Assembly (NCBI GenBank): GCA_021816725.1
Contig: JAKAXD010000006.1
Coordinates: 1-64,000 of the forward strand
From: Thermoplasmata archaeon
GTDB lineage: Archaea > Thermoplasmatota > Thermoplasmata > Thermoplasmatales > GCA-001856825
Length of the DNA stretch: 64,000 nucleotides
Reading direction: 5' to 3'
The notes under the pieces are model-generated. The model was not told the origin of the DNA, made no database searches, and saw only the letters and a program-made list of their open reading frames with translations. Shown one piece after another: positions 46,872 to 56,350 of the stretch. Made by a program: the position numbers and the translations under genes. Within the stretch, counting starts at the first letter, position 1. Every line of letters starts with the position of its first letter.

Positions 46872-47759
46872 GTTCCGTACATTAAAATCCAGCAATCAAA
46901 GGCAAACGAGGAGATTGAAAGGTTAAGAAGGAGCGATCAGCTACTGAAACAGTTCAAGATAAGGAGGGAAGGCAGCTGGGTCCTGGTACCCATCAAGAAA
47001 TCCGAACTGGAGGGCGAGTTTGAAGAGAACTCGAAGAAGAAAATGGAACACGTGGGAAGCTTCGAGAAAATATCTGATTTCTTCGTCATAAAGGAGAGGG
47101 AAGGATGGGAAAAGGTACTTGACGAGATAAAGGAAAAGCAGGATCCCAGAGCAATATTCCTGGATAAGGGAGTTGAAGGACAGTTGCGTATTAGGAAGCT
47201 TGAACTGATTCACGGCAAGGGGGAGCCAACTGGTATCATCAAGGAAAATGGTCTACGGTACATGGTCGATCTGCAAAGGGCATACTTCTCTCCTAGGCTG
47301 GCAGGGTTGAGGAGGGAAATCACGGATAACTGTCTAAATTCTTCTGACTCAGAACTAGTAGTCGACATGTATGCAGGAATTGGACCAATTTCAATACCTC
47401 TACTGAAAGGAGGGAAGAAAGTGCTTTCAATAGACTTAAATCCAAGCGCTGTAGAGCTTCTTTCCAAAAACATGAGGCTAAACAAAGTCAGAGGGGAGTT
47501 GTTGATCGCAGATTCTAACAGAATATTCGACTGCCTTGACGGTGTAGGTGAGGTAATAATGAATAATCCTACTCAACCTCTGTCAGTGACAAATAGCATA
47601 ATCGGAATGATGGAATCCGGTACAGTCATCCATGTAACATACATATCTAACAGGACTGATAAGATAGAATTTGACGGCGCCAACGTTCTTGAAAGAAAGA
47701 TTGTTCACGGTTATTCGCCCTCATCCTCACTTTTTTATTTTAGAATGCGAAAGAAGTAA
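46872..47759 (+). CDS. trm5: tRNA (guanine37-N1)-methyltransferase Trm5-like; start codon non-canonical or internal
   Basis: Listed ORF (47043) has 'VDLQRAYFSPRLAGLRREI', 'VVDMYAGIGPISIPL', 'MNNPTQPL'; frame is open back to stop at 46848 and encodes Trm5-like N-terminus '(V)PYIKIQQSKANEEIERLRRSDQLLKQFKIRREGSWVLVPIKKSE' with no ATG/GTG/TTG. Confidence 0.82.
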   Translation, partial: VPYIKIQQSKANEEIERLRRSDQLLKQFKIRREGSWVLVPIKKSELEGEFEENSKKKMEHVGSFEKISDFFVIKEREGWEKVLDEIKEKQDPRAIFLDKGVEGQLRIRKLELIHGKGEPTGIIKENGLRYMVDLQRAYFSPRLAGLRREITDNCLNSSDSELVVDMYAGIGPISIPLLKGGKKVLSIDLNPSAVELLSKNMRLNKVRGELLIADSNRIFDCLDGVGEVIMNNPTQPLSVTNSIIGMMESGTVIHVTYISNRTDKIEFDGANVLERKIVHGYSPSSSLFYFRMRKK

Positions 47760-47785
47760 ACAATTTATTCCTTTTAACCATCTAC

Positions 47786-48577
47786 TTGACGATGCCAAAG
47801 CAGGGATTCTTCAATTCTGTCCTTTCGGGAATAAGGGAACGGTATGAACAGAGCCTCCTTGAGGACATAAGAAAGGACCCTCTGCCGAAGCATATTGCCG
47901 TTATAATGGACGGTAACAGAAGGTTTGCAAGACAGCTGAAGGTATCTGACGACGAAGGCCATCTTCTTGGAAAGGAGAGGTTGGAGGAATTTCTAGACTG
48001 GGCCTACGATATTGGTATAAAAATTGTGACTGTCTATGCCTTTTCTACAGAGAATTTCAAGAGGGAGGCATCGGAGATTGAATATCTCATGAATTTATAT
48101 GCGAACAGCTTCAACGACCTTATCAGTGATGAAAGAATAATAAAGAACAGGATCAGGGTGAAACTGATTGGCAAGACCGAGCTTCTACCTGAAACGCTCA
48201 GGGAAGCTGCACGAAGGGCCGAGGAATATACAAAAGACTTTGACAAGTACCTCCTCAATGTAGCAATTGCTTACGGGGGAAGGGAGGAGATTCTAGATGC
48301 TATCAAGAACATATCAAAGGAAGTAATGAAGGGGAAAATAAACCCTGACAGTATTGACGAAAAGCTAATTGAGAAATATCTCTACACCGGTGAAATAGAA
48401 GACCCGGATTTGGTAATAAGAACATCGGGAGAAGAGAGAGTCAGCAATTTTCTGCTATGGCAGTCCGCGTATTCCGAGCTTTATTTTACAGATGTATACT
48501 GGCCTGACATAACAAAACTTGACCTTCTCAAGGCCGTCAGGGATTACCAGAAGAGACAGAGGAGGTACGGAAGATAG
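47786..48577 (+). CDS. uppS: cis-Prenyltransferase (undecaprenyl/polyprenyl diphosphate synthase)
   Basis: 'HIAVIMDGNRRFARQ', 'VTVYAFSTENFKR', 'DPDLVIRTSGEERVSNFLLWQSAYSELYF'. ATG at 47792 more likely than TTG. Confidence 0.93.
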   Translation: MTMPKQGFFNSVLSGIRERYEQSLLEDIRKDPLPKHIAVIMDGNRRFARQLKVSDDEGHLLGKERLEEFLDWAYDIGIKIVTVYAFSTENFKREASEIEYLMNLYANSFNDLISDERIIKNRIRVKLIGKTELLPETLREAARRAEEYTKDFDKYLLNVAIAYGGREEILDAIKNISKEVMKGKINPDSIDEKLIEKYLYTGEIEDPDLVIRTSGEERVSNFLLWQSAYSELYFTDVYWPDITKLDLLKAVRDYQKRQRRYGR

Positions 48578-49848
48578 TGCCTATTATCGGTATAGATGAT
48601 ACTGACTCCAAGACGGAGATGTGCACGACCTACCTCACAATTGAGATATTGAAAAACTCAAATCTTGATCTTGTCGGATACCCGAATCTCGTCAGACTTA
48701 ATCCGAACATACCGCTTAAGACTAGAGGAAATGCTGCTATTTCCATGACGCTGGGAAGGGGAGAGGGTGACAGGACCGTAATCGGTAAAATAGGGGATGA
48801 GCCCATATTCTCGTATGAATGGTATACGGAAGAAAAAATGGACATTGACGTCATGTCCCTGATAGAAAGATTTTCTCCAAAGGACGAGGATACAAACCCT
48901 GCCCTAGTGATAGGAAGTGAGAGGAACGACGAGAACTTTTACTGGGATGCCGTGAGGGAATATGTGGACTATGAGAATGTGATTGGCAGGATAAAGGGGG
49001 AATTCATGACTGTGAATGGACAGATTGGGTTAGTTGGGGCCAATGCTGCCATCTCCTGGCCTGGAATAAATAATACATTTGAATTGATCGCATATCTTGG
49101 AAAAGAGAGTTGGGGAGGAGATCATTTTGTCGATGATGCAAGTTCTATGAGGATAGAGCAATCATATCCAGACACTTTCGACAGCTTCGACTTCAATAAC
49201 GATTATAATGCCATCAGGCCCACAACGAAGACTCCCGTGCTGTTCGGGATAAGGGGCATAAACCCTGCCGGACTGATTAAATACGGAAGTGATGTGAAAA
49301 GCGAGCCTTATCACTCCTACATTGTTTACCGCACTAACCAGGGAACAGACGATCATCTGGTGGAGAGGAGTATTGGCGAGTCAAAACTTTACAATTCCTC
49401 GATAATACGGGGATTCGTCTCTTCAGAACCTTTATGGGCAAGGGGGGGAATACTTAGTTTTGATATCACAAACAAAGGAGAAAATATCAGGGTTGTGGCA
49501 ATGGAACCAACTAAGGAATTCAGGAACACTCTTTCTAAACTGAGGAAGGGGGACGAGGTCAGGGTATACGGGGGAATCACTAAGGCAGGAATCATAAATG
49601 TTGAGAAGATACAACTCATATCCGTTTCATCTGTCATAGAGATAAGGCCACCCATCTGCCCAAACTGCGGAACTAGAATGGAAAGCGTTGGCAAAAATGG
49701 TGGTTTCAGGTGCAGAAAGTGCGGTGCTCGCAGCAAAACAGGTGAAGTAAAGAAGGAGGAGAGGGAGATATCCCCTGGTTTCTATGAAGCGCCAATCATA
49801 GCCAGAAGGCATCTTGCCAGACCACTAAAATTGGGAATTGTAAAATGA
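48577..49848 (+). CDS. tiaS: tRNA(Ile2) 2-agmatinylcytidine synthetase TiaS
   Basis: 'IIGIDDTDSKTEMCTTYLT', 'WGGDHFVDDASSMRIEQSYPDTFDSFDFNN', C-terminal Zn ribbon 'CPNCGTRMESVGKNGGFRCRKCG'. Confidence 0.92.
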   Translation: MPIIGIDDTDSKTEMCTTYLTIEILKNSNLDLVGYPNLVRLNPNIPLKTRGNAAISMTLGRGEGDRTVIGKIGDEPIFSYEWYTEEKMDIDVMSLIERFSPKDEDTNPALVIGSERNDENFYWDAVREYVDYENVIGRIKGEFMTVNGQIGLVGANAAISWPGINNTFELIAYLGKESWGGDHFVDDASSMRIEQSYPDTFDSFDFNNDYNAIRPTTKTPVLFGIRGINPAGLIKYGSDVKSEPYHSYIVYRTNQGTDDHLVERSIGESKLYNSSIIRGFVSSEPLWARGGILSFDITNKGENIRVVAMEPTKEFRNTLSKLRKGDEVRVYGGITKAGIINVEKIQLISVSSVIEIRPPICPNCGTRMESVGKNGGFRCRKCGARSKTGEVKKEEREISPGFYEAPIIARRHLARPLKLGIVK

Positions 49849-50330
49849 TATGCGTAACAGGAACACCGGGAGTTGGAAAGTCCACAGTCAAGAATGAATT
49901 AATAAAACGTGGGTTCAAGGCCTTGGAATTTGACTCACTGATAGGGGATTGTATTGTTGAAGAAGTAGAGGGGGAGAGGATTGTGGATGAAGAGTGTCTT
50001 CGTGAAATCAATGCAGACGGCATATACTTCGGGCACTTGTCCCACTTTTCCAAATGCAGAAAGGTTGTAGTAATGAGGGCGCATTTAGCTGATATAGAGG
50101 CCAGACTCAAGGAAAGGGGGTACAGCAAATCAAAGATCATGGACAACCTTGAAAGCGAGGCCATTGACCTGATAGGCTTTGAGGCCGAGGGACTTCATCC
50201 AGACAGCACGTTCGAGGTTCTTAACTCCAACGTGAAAGAGACAGCGGACTTCATAGAAAATGTAATTAAAGGAAGAGAACCTAAGAGCCTGAAGATAGAC
50301 CTTATGGAGGAGATACTGGATTGGTATTAG
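49845..50330 (+). CDS. AK6/Fap7-type adenylate kinase
   Basis: 'ICVTGTPGVGKSTVKNELIKRGF', 'RAHLADIEARLKERGYSKSKIMDNLESEAID'. Confidence 0.88.
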   Translation: MICVTGTPGVGKSTVKNELIKRGFKALEFDSLIGDCIVEEVEGERIVDEECLREINADGIYFGHLSHFSKCRKVVVMRAHLADIEARLKERGYSKSKIMDNLESEAIDLIGFEAEGLHPDSTFEVLNSNVKETADFIENVIKGREPKSLKIDLMEEILDWY

Positions 50331-50929
50331 ATAAAGCTAGAAGCAGATCGGGTTTCCTATTGAACGGTGTTGCTTCAAGACTTGGAAATGTCAATCCAAA
50401 TTCAATAACAATCATTTCATTCTTTCTTGCAATCTTGTTTGCCCTTACCTACTACCTCGGACATGCGGGGATTATTTATCTTGTGGCTGCTCTGGTGCTA
50501 ATCATTGGGTCTTCATATCTTGATGCCCTTGACGGTGCGGTTGCAAGAAAATTCAAAAAGGAGTCAAAGAAGGGGGATTTCTTGGATCACCTCCTTGACA
50601 GGTATTCTGATTTTGTAATCCTCTTTGGAATGGCAGTAAGCTCATTTGGGAACCTATACTTTGGAATCTTAGCCATAGCAGGAACCTTCCTGAGCAGTTA
50701 CGTGGGGACCCAATCCCAGGCTGTCGGACTTAATCGATTGTATGGAGGATTTCCCGGAAGGGCTGACAGACTCGTCATCATTATGATTGTGACAGTTTTG
50801 CAAATCTTCACTTTCAAAATTGAGTTGTTTGGTTTCTACATTACGTCCTGGGCTCTAATATTCCTGGGAGTCATGGGATTTATCAACTCTGTTTACAGGG
50901 CTAGACTTGCCTACACGTCTATCCCCTAG
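50321..50929 (+). CDS. CDP-alcohol phosphatidyltransferase (archaetidylinositol-phosphate synthase-like)
   Basis: 'DALDGAVARKFKKESKKGDFLDHLLDRYSD' (DxxDGxxAR...GxxxDxxxD). Confidence 0.9.
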   Translation: MVLDKARSRSGFLLNGVASRLGNVNPNSITIISFFLAILFALTYYLGHAGIIYLVAALVLIIGSSYLDALDGAVARKFKKESKKGDFLDHLLDRYSDFVILFGMAVSSFGNLYFGILAIAGTFLSSYVGTQSQAVGLNRLYGGFPGRADRLVIIMIVTVLQIFTFKIELFGFYITSWALIFLGVMGFINSVYRARLAYTSIP

Positions 50930-51916
50930 ATTCCTTATTCTATAGAAACTCAGGGGGTGTGATATCTTCCCAGAACTACATAGAGGGTCCCTCTCCTTGT
51001 AGCAGAGTCCAAGGGAACCCAGTGTCTGGCATGATGGAACGCTATACTCCCTTCCCCTCCCAGTTCCAGTTATGTGTTCAATCTGGTACTTCGTTATCTT
51101 TTCTGCAAAATCCGGAACCTCCCCAAAGTACTTCAATATCTCGTCATTTGGAAGCCCTATCCGGTGGAGGAACGTGACGAGAAAGAAACGACCTGCATGG
51201 GAAACGTTTGCTCCCTTCTTCATCTGGTCTATTATTTCGGCAAGACAGGGGGGGAATGATTTCTCGTTGAGAGGACCCAGGTTTGCCCTCTCCTGCCTGA
51301 TTTCCCTTCCCCTGGAAATGACCTCGCTCACGTAGGGTTTGAGCAGGTTGTCTACTTCGGCGGGAAATTCTACCACCTCATTTACCTCCTGCATGTACTT
51401 TCTGTAGAAGGCTTCCCTTATTATTTTTGAAAGGACGTGCTTTGATGCTACAACGTACCCGTTCTTTAACTCCTGATTGCACAACTTCAGCTCCTTGTCA
51501 TTGAATACTACTGCATTCTTTAGGAAGGAAGATATCGGAATTAGGAACTTTTCTTCCTCCCTTTCAATATCAACATTGAGCTCATGTGCTATGGATTTCA
51601 GGGTTCTGGGGTCGGACTCCCTCTCTAGGTTATCGTAAAGTGCATTTCTCTCTCTGATGGCATATCTGGCTGATATGAAATAATCCCTTATGTAAGTGAG
51701 GATGATCTTCGTGATTATGTAACTCTTTACCCTCTCTTCTCCGTTTATAGGGAAAGATGCATCCTCCCCGTTGATGATACTGTAAAGCAGATCTGCAGAT
51801 TTATGAATGAAATATTCGTTTTCCTCAAGGAACTCCTTTAGCGATATTCCCTCGCCAAAGTATTGTATCAATCCCCTCCTTAGAAATGGATATTTTTCTA
51901 TGATGTCTTCCTTCAT
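50855..51916 (-). CDS. priL: DNA primase large subunit
   Basis: Fe-S domain Cys pattern 'PPCL...SVPSCQTLGSLGLCYKERDPLC'; likely start 'MKEDIIEKYPFLRRG' at 51916 (ORF opens at 51958). Confidence 0.88.
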   Translation of the reverse strand: MKEDIIEKYPFLRRGLIQYFGEGISLKEFLEENEYFIHKSADLLYSIINGEDASFPINGEERVKSYIITKIILTYIRDYFISARYAIRERNALYDNLERESDPRTLKSIAHELNVDIEREEEKFLIPISSFLKNAVVFNDKELKLCNQELKNGYVVASKHVLSKIIREAFYRKYMQEVNEVVEFPAEVDNLLKPYVSEVISRGREIRQERANLGPLNEKSFPPCLAEIIDQMKKGANVSHAGRFFLVTFLHRIGLPNDEILKYFGEVPDFAEKITKYQIEHITGTGRGREYSVPSCQTLGSLGLCYKERDPLCSSGKISHPLSFYRIRNLGDRRVGKSSPVNRVDKSHDSQEY

Positions 51917-52989
51917 ACGATTTGAAGTTCTCTTGAGGCTGACGTGATGATCTGGCACCCGCCCTTCGTAACGATGACGTCGTCCTCTATCCTTACCCCT
52001 CCCCTTTTAGGTACGTAGACACCAGGCTCTACGGTCACGACCATATTTTCCTTGAGGAAGAAATCAGATTGAGGACCCAAAGCTGGATGGTCATGGACAT
52101 TGAGCCCTACTCCGTGTCCGAGGCTATGTATGAATTTCCCCTTAAACTTTGAAGAATCTATGACTTTTCTGGAAGCTGCGTCTACTACTTTTCCGTTCTC
52201 CCCGCTCTTGATGGCCTTAAAACCTGCATCCTGAGAACTAAATACGACCTCATACATTTCCTGCATCTCCTTATCGGGCTTTCCGAAGAAGTAAGTCCTT
52301 GTCATGTCTGAACAGTATCTTTGATATTTAGCTCCGAAGTCAACCAGTACCACATCACCCTTTTTCAGCTTCCTGCTTCCTCCAGAAAAATGAGGTTCGG
52401 CAGCATCAGGTCCAAATGCCGCTATGGTGTCAAAGCTCGTAGAGGATGCGCCGTTCTTCATCATTTCGTAATTGACCTTTGCAGCGAGTTCCCCTTCAGT
52501 CATTCCTTCCTTCAGCATCCCTGGAATTTCGTCCCCAACGACGGAAACTATTCTCGCTGCCTCCTTCAATTTTGTTATTTCCCTATCAGATTTCACCTGT
52601 CTGAGACTAGATATTGAATCACCCACATCAATGAATTCCTTGTCGGGAAGCTTTTCCTTGAGAGATAAGAAATCAGCATATGACAGCCCGGAATAATTTA
52701 TGCCAATGAATGTGGTACTCTTAGTGACTTCCTTCAACAGTTCATCCTTCTGTTTCCCGGAGGAAAATACCTCCACGTCTAGGTCTTCAGATTTAGCGGT
52801 CTCGGCCTCTAGTTGACTTGTGATGACCTTAAGGTTCTTGCGTGTGAGGAAAACGTATGAACTTTCAAATAACCCCCTCGCTAGCTGGGTAAAATAGAAG
52901 AATGATGGGTCGTTCGAAGTCTCCCCTCCATTGTAAATGAGGACCCCTTCGATGTTCTGGTTCAGGTCAAAAAGCTTTTCAACGTCCAT
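51913..52989 (-). CDS. pepQ: Xaa-Pro aminopeptidase/prolidase (M24)
   Basis: 'VLVDFGAKYQRYCSDMTRTYFFG', 'HSLGHGVGLNVHD', 'VVTVEPGVYVPKRGGVRIEDDVIVT'. Confidence 0.93.
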   Translation of the reverse strand: MDVEKLFDLNQNIEGVLIYNGGETSNDPSFFYFTQLARGLFESSYVFLTRKNLKVITSQLEAETAKSEDLDVEVFSSGKQKDELLKEVTKSTTFIGINYSGLSYADFLSLKEKLPDKEFIDVGDSISSLRQVKSDREITKLKEAARIVSVVGDEIPGMLKEGMTEGELAAKVNYEMMKNGASSTSFDTIAAFGPDAAEPHFSGGSRKLKKGDVVLVDFGAKYQRYCSDMTRTYFFGKPDKEMQEMYEVVFSSQDAGFKAIKSGENGKVVDAASRKVIDSSKFKGKFIHSLGHGVGLNVHDHPALGPQSDFFLKENMVVTVEPGVYVPKRGGVRIEDDVIVTKGGCQIITSASRELQIV

Positions 52990-53047
52990 GGTTCATAAGT
53001 CCTTATAGATTAATCAAGCTTTCTCCGCCCGCCGTACCATCAAAGGT

Positions 53048-53608
53048 TCACTCCTTAAAAGTAACGGCAAATACTTCGCCCAGATCTGGGGATACTATGT
53101 GCCCGACATTGTATTTTGAAAAAGAAAAAACTTCCTCTTTACCTGGAAGATGCCATGGACTCGTTCTCACCGAGTCAATTGTAGTGAACGGATCATACTT
53201 TATCTTTGCATAACTCATCCCGATAGCATCCCTACCGAGAAAAAGGGATGGACGCTGCGCATACGAGAGGTGGAGGAGGTAGATCAAGTGTTCCCTGAAC
53301 TCCAATAGCTTAGAGAATGAGTAGTTCTGGAACTTCCTCATCTCATCATCATAAAGGACTATCTTGGAATGCCTTCTTTCAATTCTATTCAAAATGCCCT
53401 GGCTTTGGATTACGTTCTCCGCAAATTCGACTCCCATTGGGAATATGAGAACGAGGAAATTGTTCATTGACTCTACCAGCTCATTTTCATCCTGACCCGA
53501 CATCTCTGGAAGAAAACAAAGGTACATATCTTTGTCCGGGAAAGCACTGTAGGCGACAGGGTCCTTGAGTGCTAATTCCCTTGCCCTTCGACCTACAGGC
53601 TTGAGCAT
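53048..53608 (-). CDS. Hypothetical protein
   Basis: 186 aa; located just downstream of the HD-domain gene on the same strand. Confidence 0.55.
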   Translation of the reverse strand: MLKPVGRRARELALKDPVAYSAFPDKDMYLCFLPEMSGQDENELVESMNNFLVLIFPMGVEFAENVIQSQGILNRIERRHSKIVLYDDEMRKFQNYSFSKLLEFREHLIYLLHLSYAQRPSLFLGRDAIGMSYAKIKYDPFTTIDSVRTSPWHLPGKEEVFSFSKYNVGHIVSPDLGEVFAVTFKE

Positions 53609-53640
53609 ACGTGTAAATGATGATATGCTATAATTCTTTG

Positions 53641-54744
53641 CTATAGATACTGAATCTTCCGTATTTTCAGAGCGTCCTTGATCTTCAACTCCTCTTCCTT
53701 TTTGAATATTATAAGGCCCATACCCTCGAGTTCTCTCTCCAGGAACTGCATTATTAAAGAGAAGTCTGTTATGGGCCTAATTTCTTCTTCTGTCAGGACA
53801 TTGAGCACTTCATTCTTGAACGGTGACTTGAAGTACTGAGAAGATACGAGATTCCCATCAAGTTCCTGCTTCAACTCATTGAACTCTCTTTCACCTTGCC
53901 TCACGATAAGTCCTTTTGGTATCTTCCTGTGCTTAAGCGAATCGTAGATTTTTAAATCATTTTTCTTTAGTTCAGCCATGAAATCACAATCATTCCACTG
54001 TACAAACTCATCATAATCCGGATTCATAGAAAATAGCGCATCGTTTGCCAGAGAAGATGCTATAAGGGCAGTCTTATGCCTGTAGACAGTTCTATACATC
54101 AGCATTCTTGCGACCATCAAACCCTCTACAGATGGAAGCCCCTTTACCTCGACGCACAGTTCGTTTCTGTAGATAGACAGGACCCTCATTATCCTCGGTA
54201 TGTCCACCGCTCCAAGGGCAACACCAGTGTAGTATGAGTCCCTGGCAAGATAATCTATCTGATCCACGTCCCCGTTCCCTGATATTATCCTGCTGAGTAC
54301 TCCGGCCTCTCCTTTTAATATCTTCAATACGCGATTCTTATGGCCCCCTAGTGAGTCGCTAATTTCGTTCCTTGGAGTTTTTCCTTCTATTATGTCTACC
54401 GTTACCCCAAGATGTTCCTTTCCATAGATCTTCATCATAGAGCCTTCTAGTGAATGCGAGAAAGGGGAGTGTCCTATGTCGTGAAGAAGCCCTGCAAGAG
54501 ACACATCAACAACATCTTCTTCCTCCAAGCCCAATCTTGTTGAAACTTCCCTGGCCAGGTAGTAAGTTCCAAGAGAATGCTCAAATCTCGAGTGTGTGGC
54601 GCCGGGGAATACGAGGTACGTGAAACCCAGTTGTTTGACCATATTCATCCGCTGGAATTCATTTGTAGAAACTATATTGGAGACCGTTTCATCCAAGTCG
54701 ATTGAACCATATATAGAGTCGTGGATTGTTTTAATATTGCGCAA
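53641..54744 (-). CDS. HD-domain phosphohydrolase (dGTPase/SAMHD1-like)
   Basis: 'HSRFEHSLGTYYLAREVS', 'LLHDIGHSPFSHSLE', 'GNGDVDQIDYLARDSYYTGVALG'. Confidence 0.92.
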   Translation of the reverse strand: MRNIKTIHDSIYGSIDLDETVSNIVSTNEFQRMNMVKQLGFTYLVFPGATHSRFEHSLGTYYLAREVSTRLGLEEEDVVDVSLAGLLHDIGHSPFSHSLEGSMMKIYGKEHLGVTVDIIEGKTPRNEISDSLGGHKNRVLKILKGEAGVLSRIISGNGDVDQIDYLARDSYYTGVALGAVDIPRIMRVLSIYRNELCVEVKGLPSVEGLMVARMLMYRTVYRHKTALIASSLANDALFSMNPDYDEFVQWNDCDFMAELKKNDLKIYDSLKHRKIPKGLIVRQGEREFNELKQELDGNLVSSQYFKSPFKNEVLNVLTEEEIRPITDFSLIMQFLERELEGMGLIIFKKEEELKIKDALKIRKIQYL

Positions 54745-54942
54745 TTTTCCTCAATTTTAATGATTCTTTGATTATTAAGTTATTCGTGATGCAGATATAC
54801 CGGTGGAACATCACTCCAATCACAGTGGATTGTCCAGTTGATGAATTATCCAGGAGAGATTCTGAATTGCAGATAAATCGGGCTCATCAAAATTTGAAGC
54901 CCACTTGCCCTTATCCTTTGGTGATTAGCTCAAATTTCTTAT

Positions 54943-55252
54943 AATGCCGGGCCACCGACATCAAAGGGCGATAGATAGATACGGTGACCTTCTCTATTCT
55001 CCGCTCCGTGCCCCCATCGGCATCCGCGGTCCACGTAACCGTTGCTCCCTTCCGGTCCTGGCGGATTCCCGTGATAACGCATGCCCCTCTCCCCTCCGGG
55101 AAAGATGCATACAACCTGGATCTGATGGGACAGAGTTTCGCCGAACGTCAAAGGCTCGCACCTTCAAGGTTGCCTTCTATATCGGCTGTCGCCCCCGCGT
55201 ATAGACGGTTTCGAGTAACAGGAGACGCCTACCCTCCCGGCCAGCCCGGCAT
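54943..55252 (-). ncRNA. ffs: Archaeal SRP RNA (7S RNA)
   Basis: Minus strand ATGCCGGGC...GCCCGGCAT terminal helix; 5' domain 'GGCGTCTCCTGTTACTCGAAACCGTC'; S-domain helix 8 'GCCAGGACCGGAAGGGAGCAAC'; high GC relative to surroundings; about 310 nt; TATA-like 'tttatctt' upstream. Confidence 0.93.
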
Positions 55253-55332
55253 GTTGCTTATCAACTTTTTAAGATAAACTTATCGTTCAGACATTTCTCT
55301 AGCCATTCTTTCCTTCACATATCCTATTGATT

Positions 55333-55590
55333 TCAGGAATTCAATGGGAACTGATGGAGTCTTTCTATTTCCATTAGTACCAACCTGATTCCAGTGACAT
55401 ATTGGTTCAGTATTCCGGAACATTTGCCATGACCGAAAACCTGCAAATAGCTGATGATTTCTATCTTTTCCTCCATAATATTCATTACGCAAAAATGGGA
55501 GATATATTTCTCAGTCTGCCTGAAGCTTAGCTGTCTTATCACTTCGTTAATTCGTACAAGTGCTTCTCCAACATTCCTGAGTTCAAGCAC
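55333..55590 (-). CDS. Small hypothetical protein (frame uncertain at C-terminus)
   Basis: 85 aa helical ORF; a second overlapping frame (55280..55492) also looks protein-like. Confidence 0.35.
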   Translation of the reverse strand: MLELRNVGEALVRINEVIRQLSFRQTEKYISHFCVMNIMEEKIEIISYLQVFGHGKCSGILNQYVTGIRLVLMEIERLHQFPLNS

Positions 55591-55630
55591 GATAATTCCT
55601 CATGAAGCGTGACATTGGTCACCATTAATT

Positions 55631-56350
55631 TCACTCCCTCCATCTAATGAATTTTCTCCCAAGGAAGGTCAGTATTACTGTTTCTATTAGGAGTATGAAT
55701 ATCATCGAAACCTGGAAAGGTTCTAGCCCCACTATTCCCTGGATGAGAACTGCAGCTGGTGTTACCGGAGATATAGACAGGATGTAAATTACACCTTGCG
55801 GCAGGAAGGTATAAGGGTAGAAGGTAGGAGGAAGGACAGTCATTATTATCGAAAGTATTGCCGTTATCCCCCAGACATTTCTTATGTGCTTGAGCAGTCC
55901 TGCTATTATGAACGAGAGATTTGATATTGTAAGCGTAAGAAGCACCAAAACTGCTATTATCTGTAAGGCAGAAGAAAGCATAAACACCTTAAAATACGCT
56001 CCTAGTACGGCGTAAAGGGCAATGCCTGGAAGGGAGAATACTAGATAGCTTAAGGAAAGTGCAAACATGTAATCCTGAGATGTTATTCTTGTAGCAACAA
56101 AGAGGTCCTGTATCCTTATCTGGATCCTGAAGAACGCTGCGTCCGCAGCTCCGTTTATGCTGTTCGCTGCAACTATTGCTATTGGTCCGCCTGCTATTGC
56201 ATAGGCTATTAGGGTTCCGTGGGTGAAAATCGTAACCATAAACAGAAGGGTGAGAGGAAGGGAAAGGGAAGCGACAAGGTAAGACGGCCCCCTCAATATA
56301 ATGTAGAATCCATAGTACCAGGCAAAATAGAGAATGAACTTAGGATTCAA
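55631..56350 (-). CDS. ABC-2 type transporter permease
   Basis: 239 aa, about 6 TM, directly downstream of ABC ATPase. Confidence 0.8.
   Translation of the reverse strand: MNPKFILYFAWYYGFYIILRGPSYLVASLSLPLTLLFMVTIFTHGTLIAYAIAGGPIAIVAANSINGAADAAFFRIQIRIQDLFVATRITSQDYMFALSLSYLVFSLPGIALYAVLGAYFKVFMLSSALQIIAVLVLLTLTISNLSFIIAGLLKHIRNVWGITAILSIIMTVLPPTFYPYTFLPQGVIYILSISPVTPAAVLIQGIVGLEPFQVSMIFILLIETVILTFLGRKFIRWRE

Noticed and set aside
54781-54880. Possible C/D box sRNA (GTGATGC...TTGATGA...CTGA)
   Set aside because: D' box missing and box spacing (17 nt) outside the archaeal norm.
54911-55277. ORFs of 67-97 aa on both strands (54911..55114 -, 54939..55151 -, 54944..55204 +, 54984..55277 +)
   Set aside because: They lie over the GC-rich SRP RNA gene; RNA consensus motifs explain the sequence.
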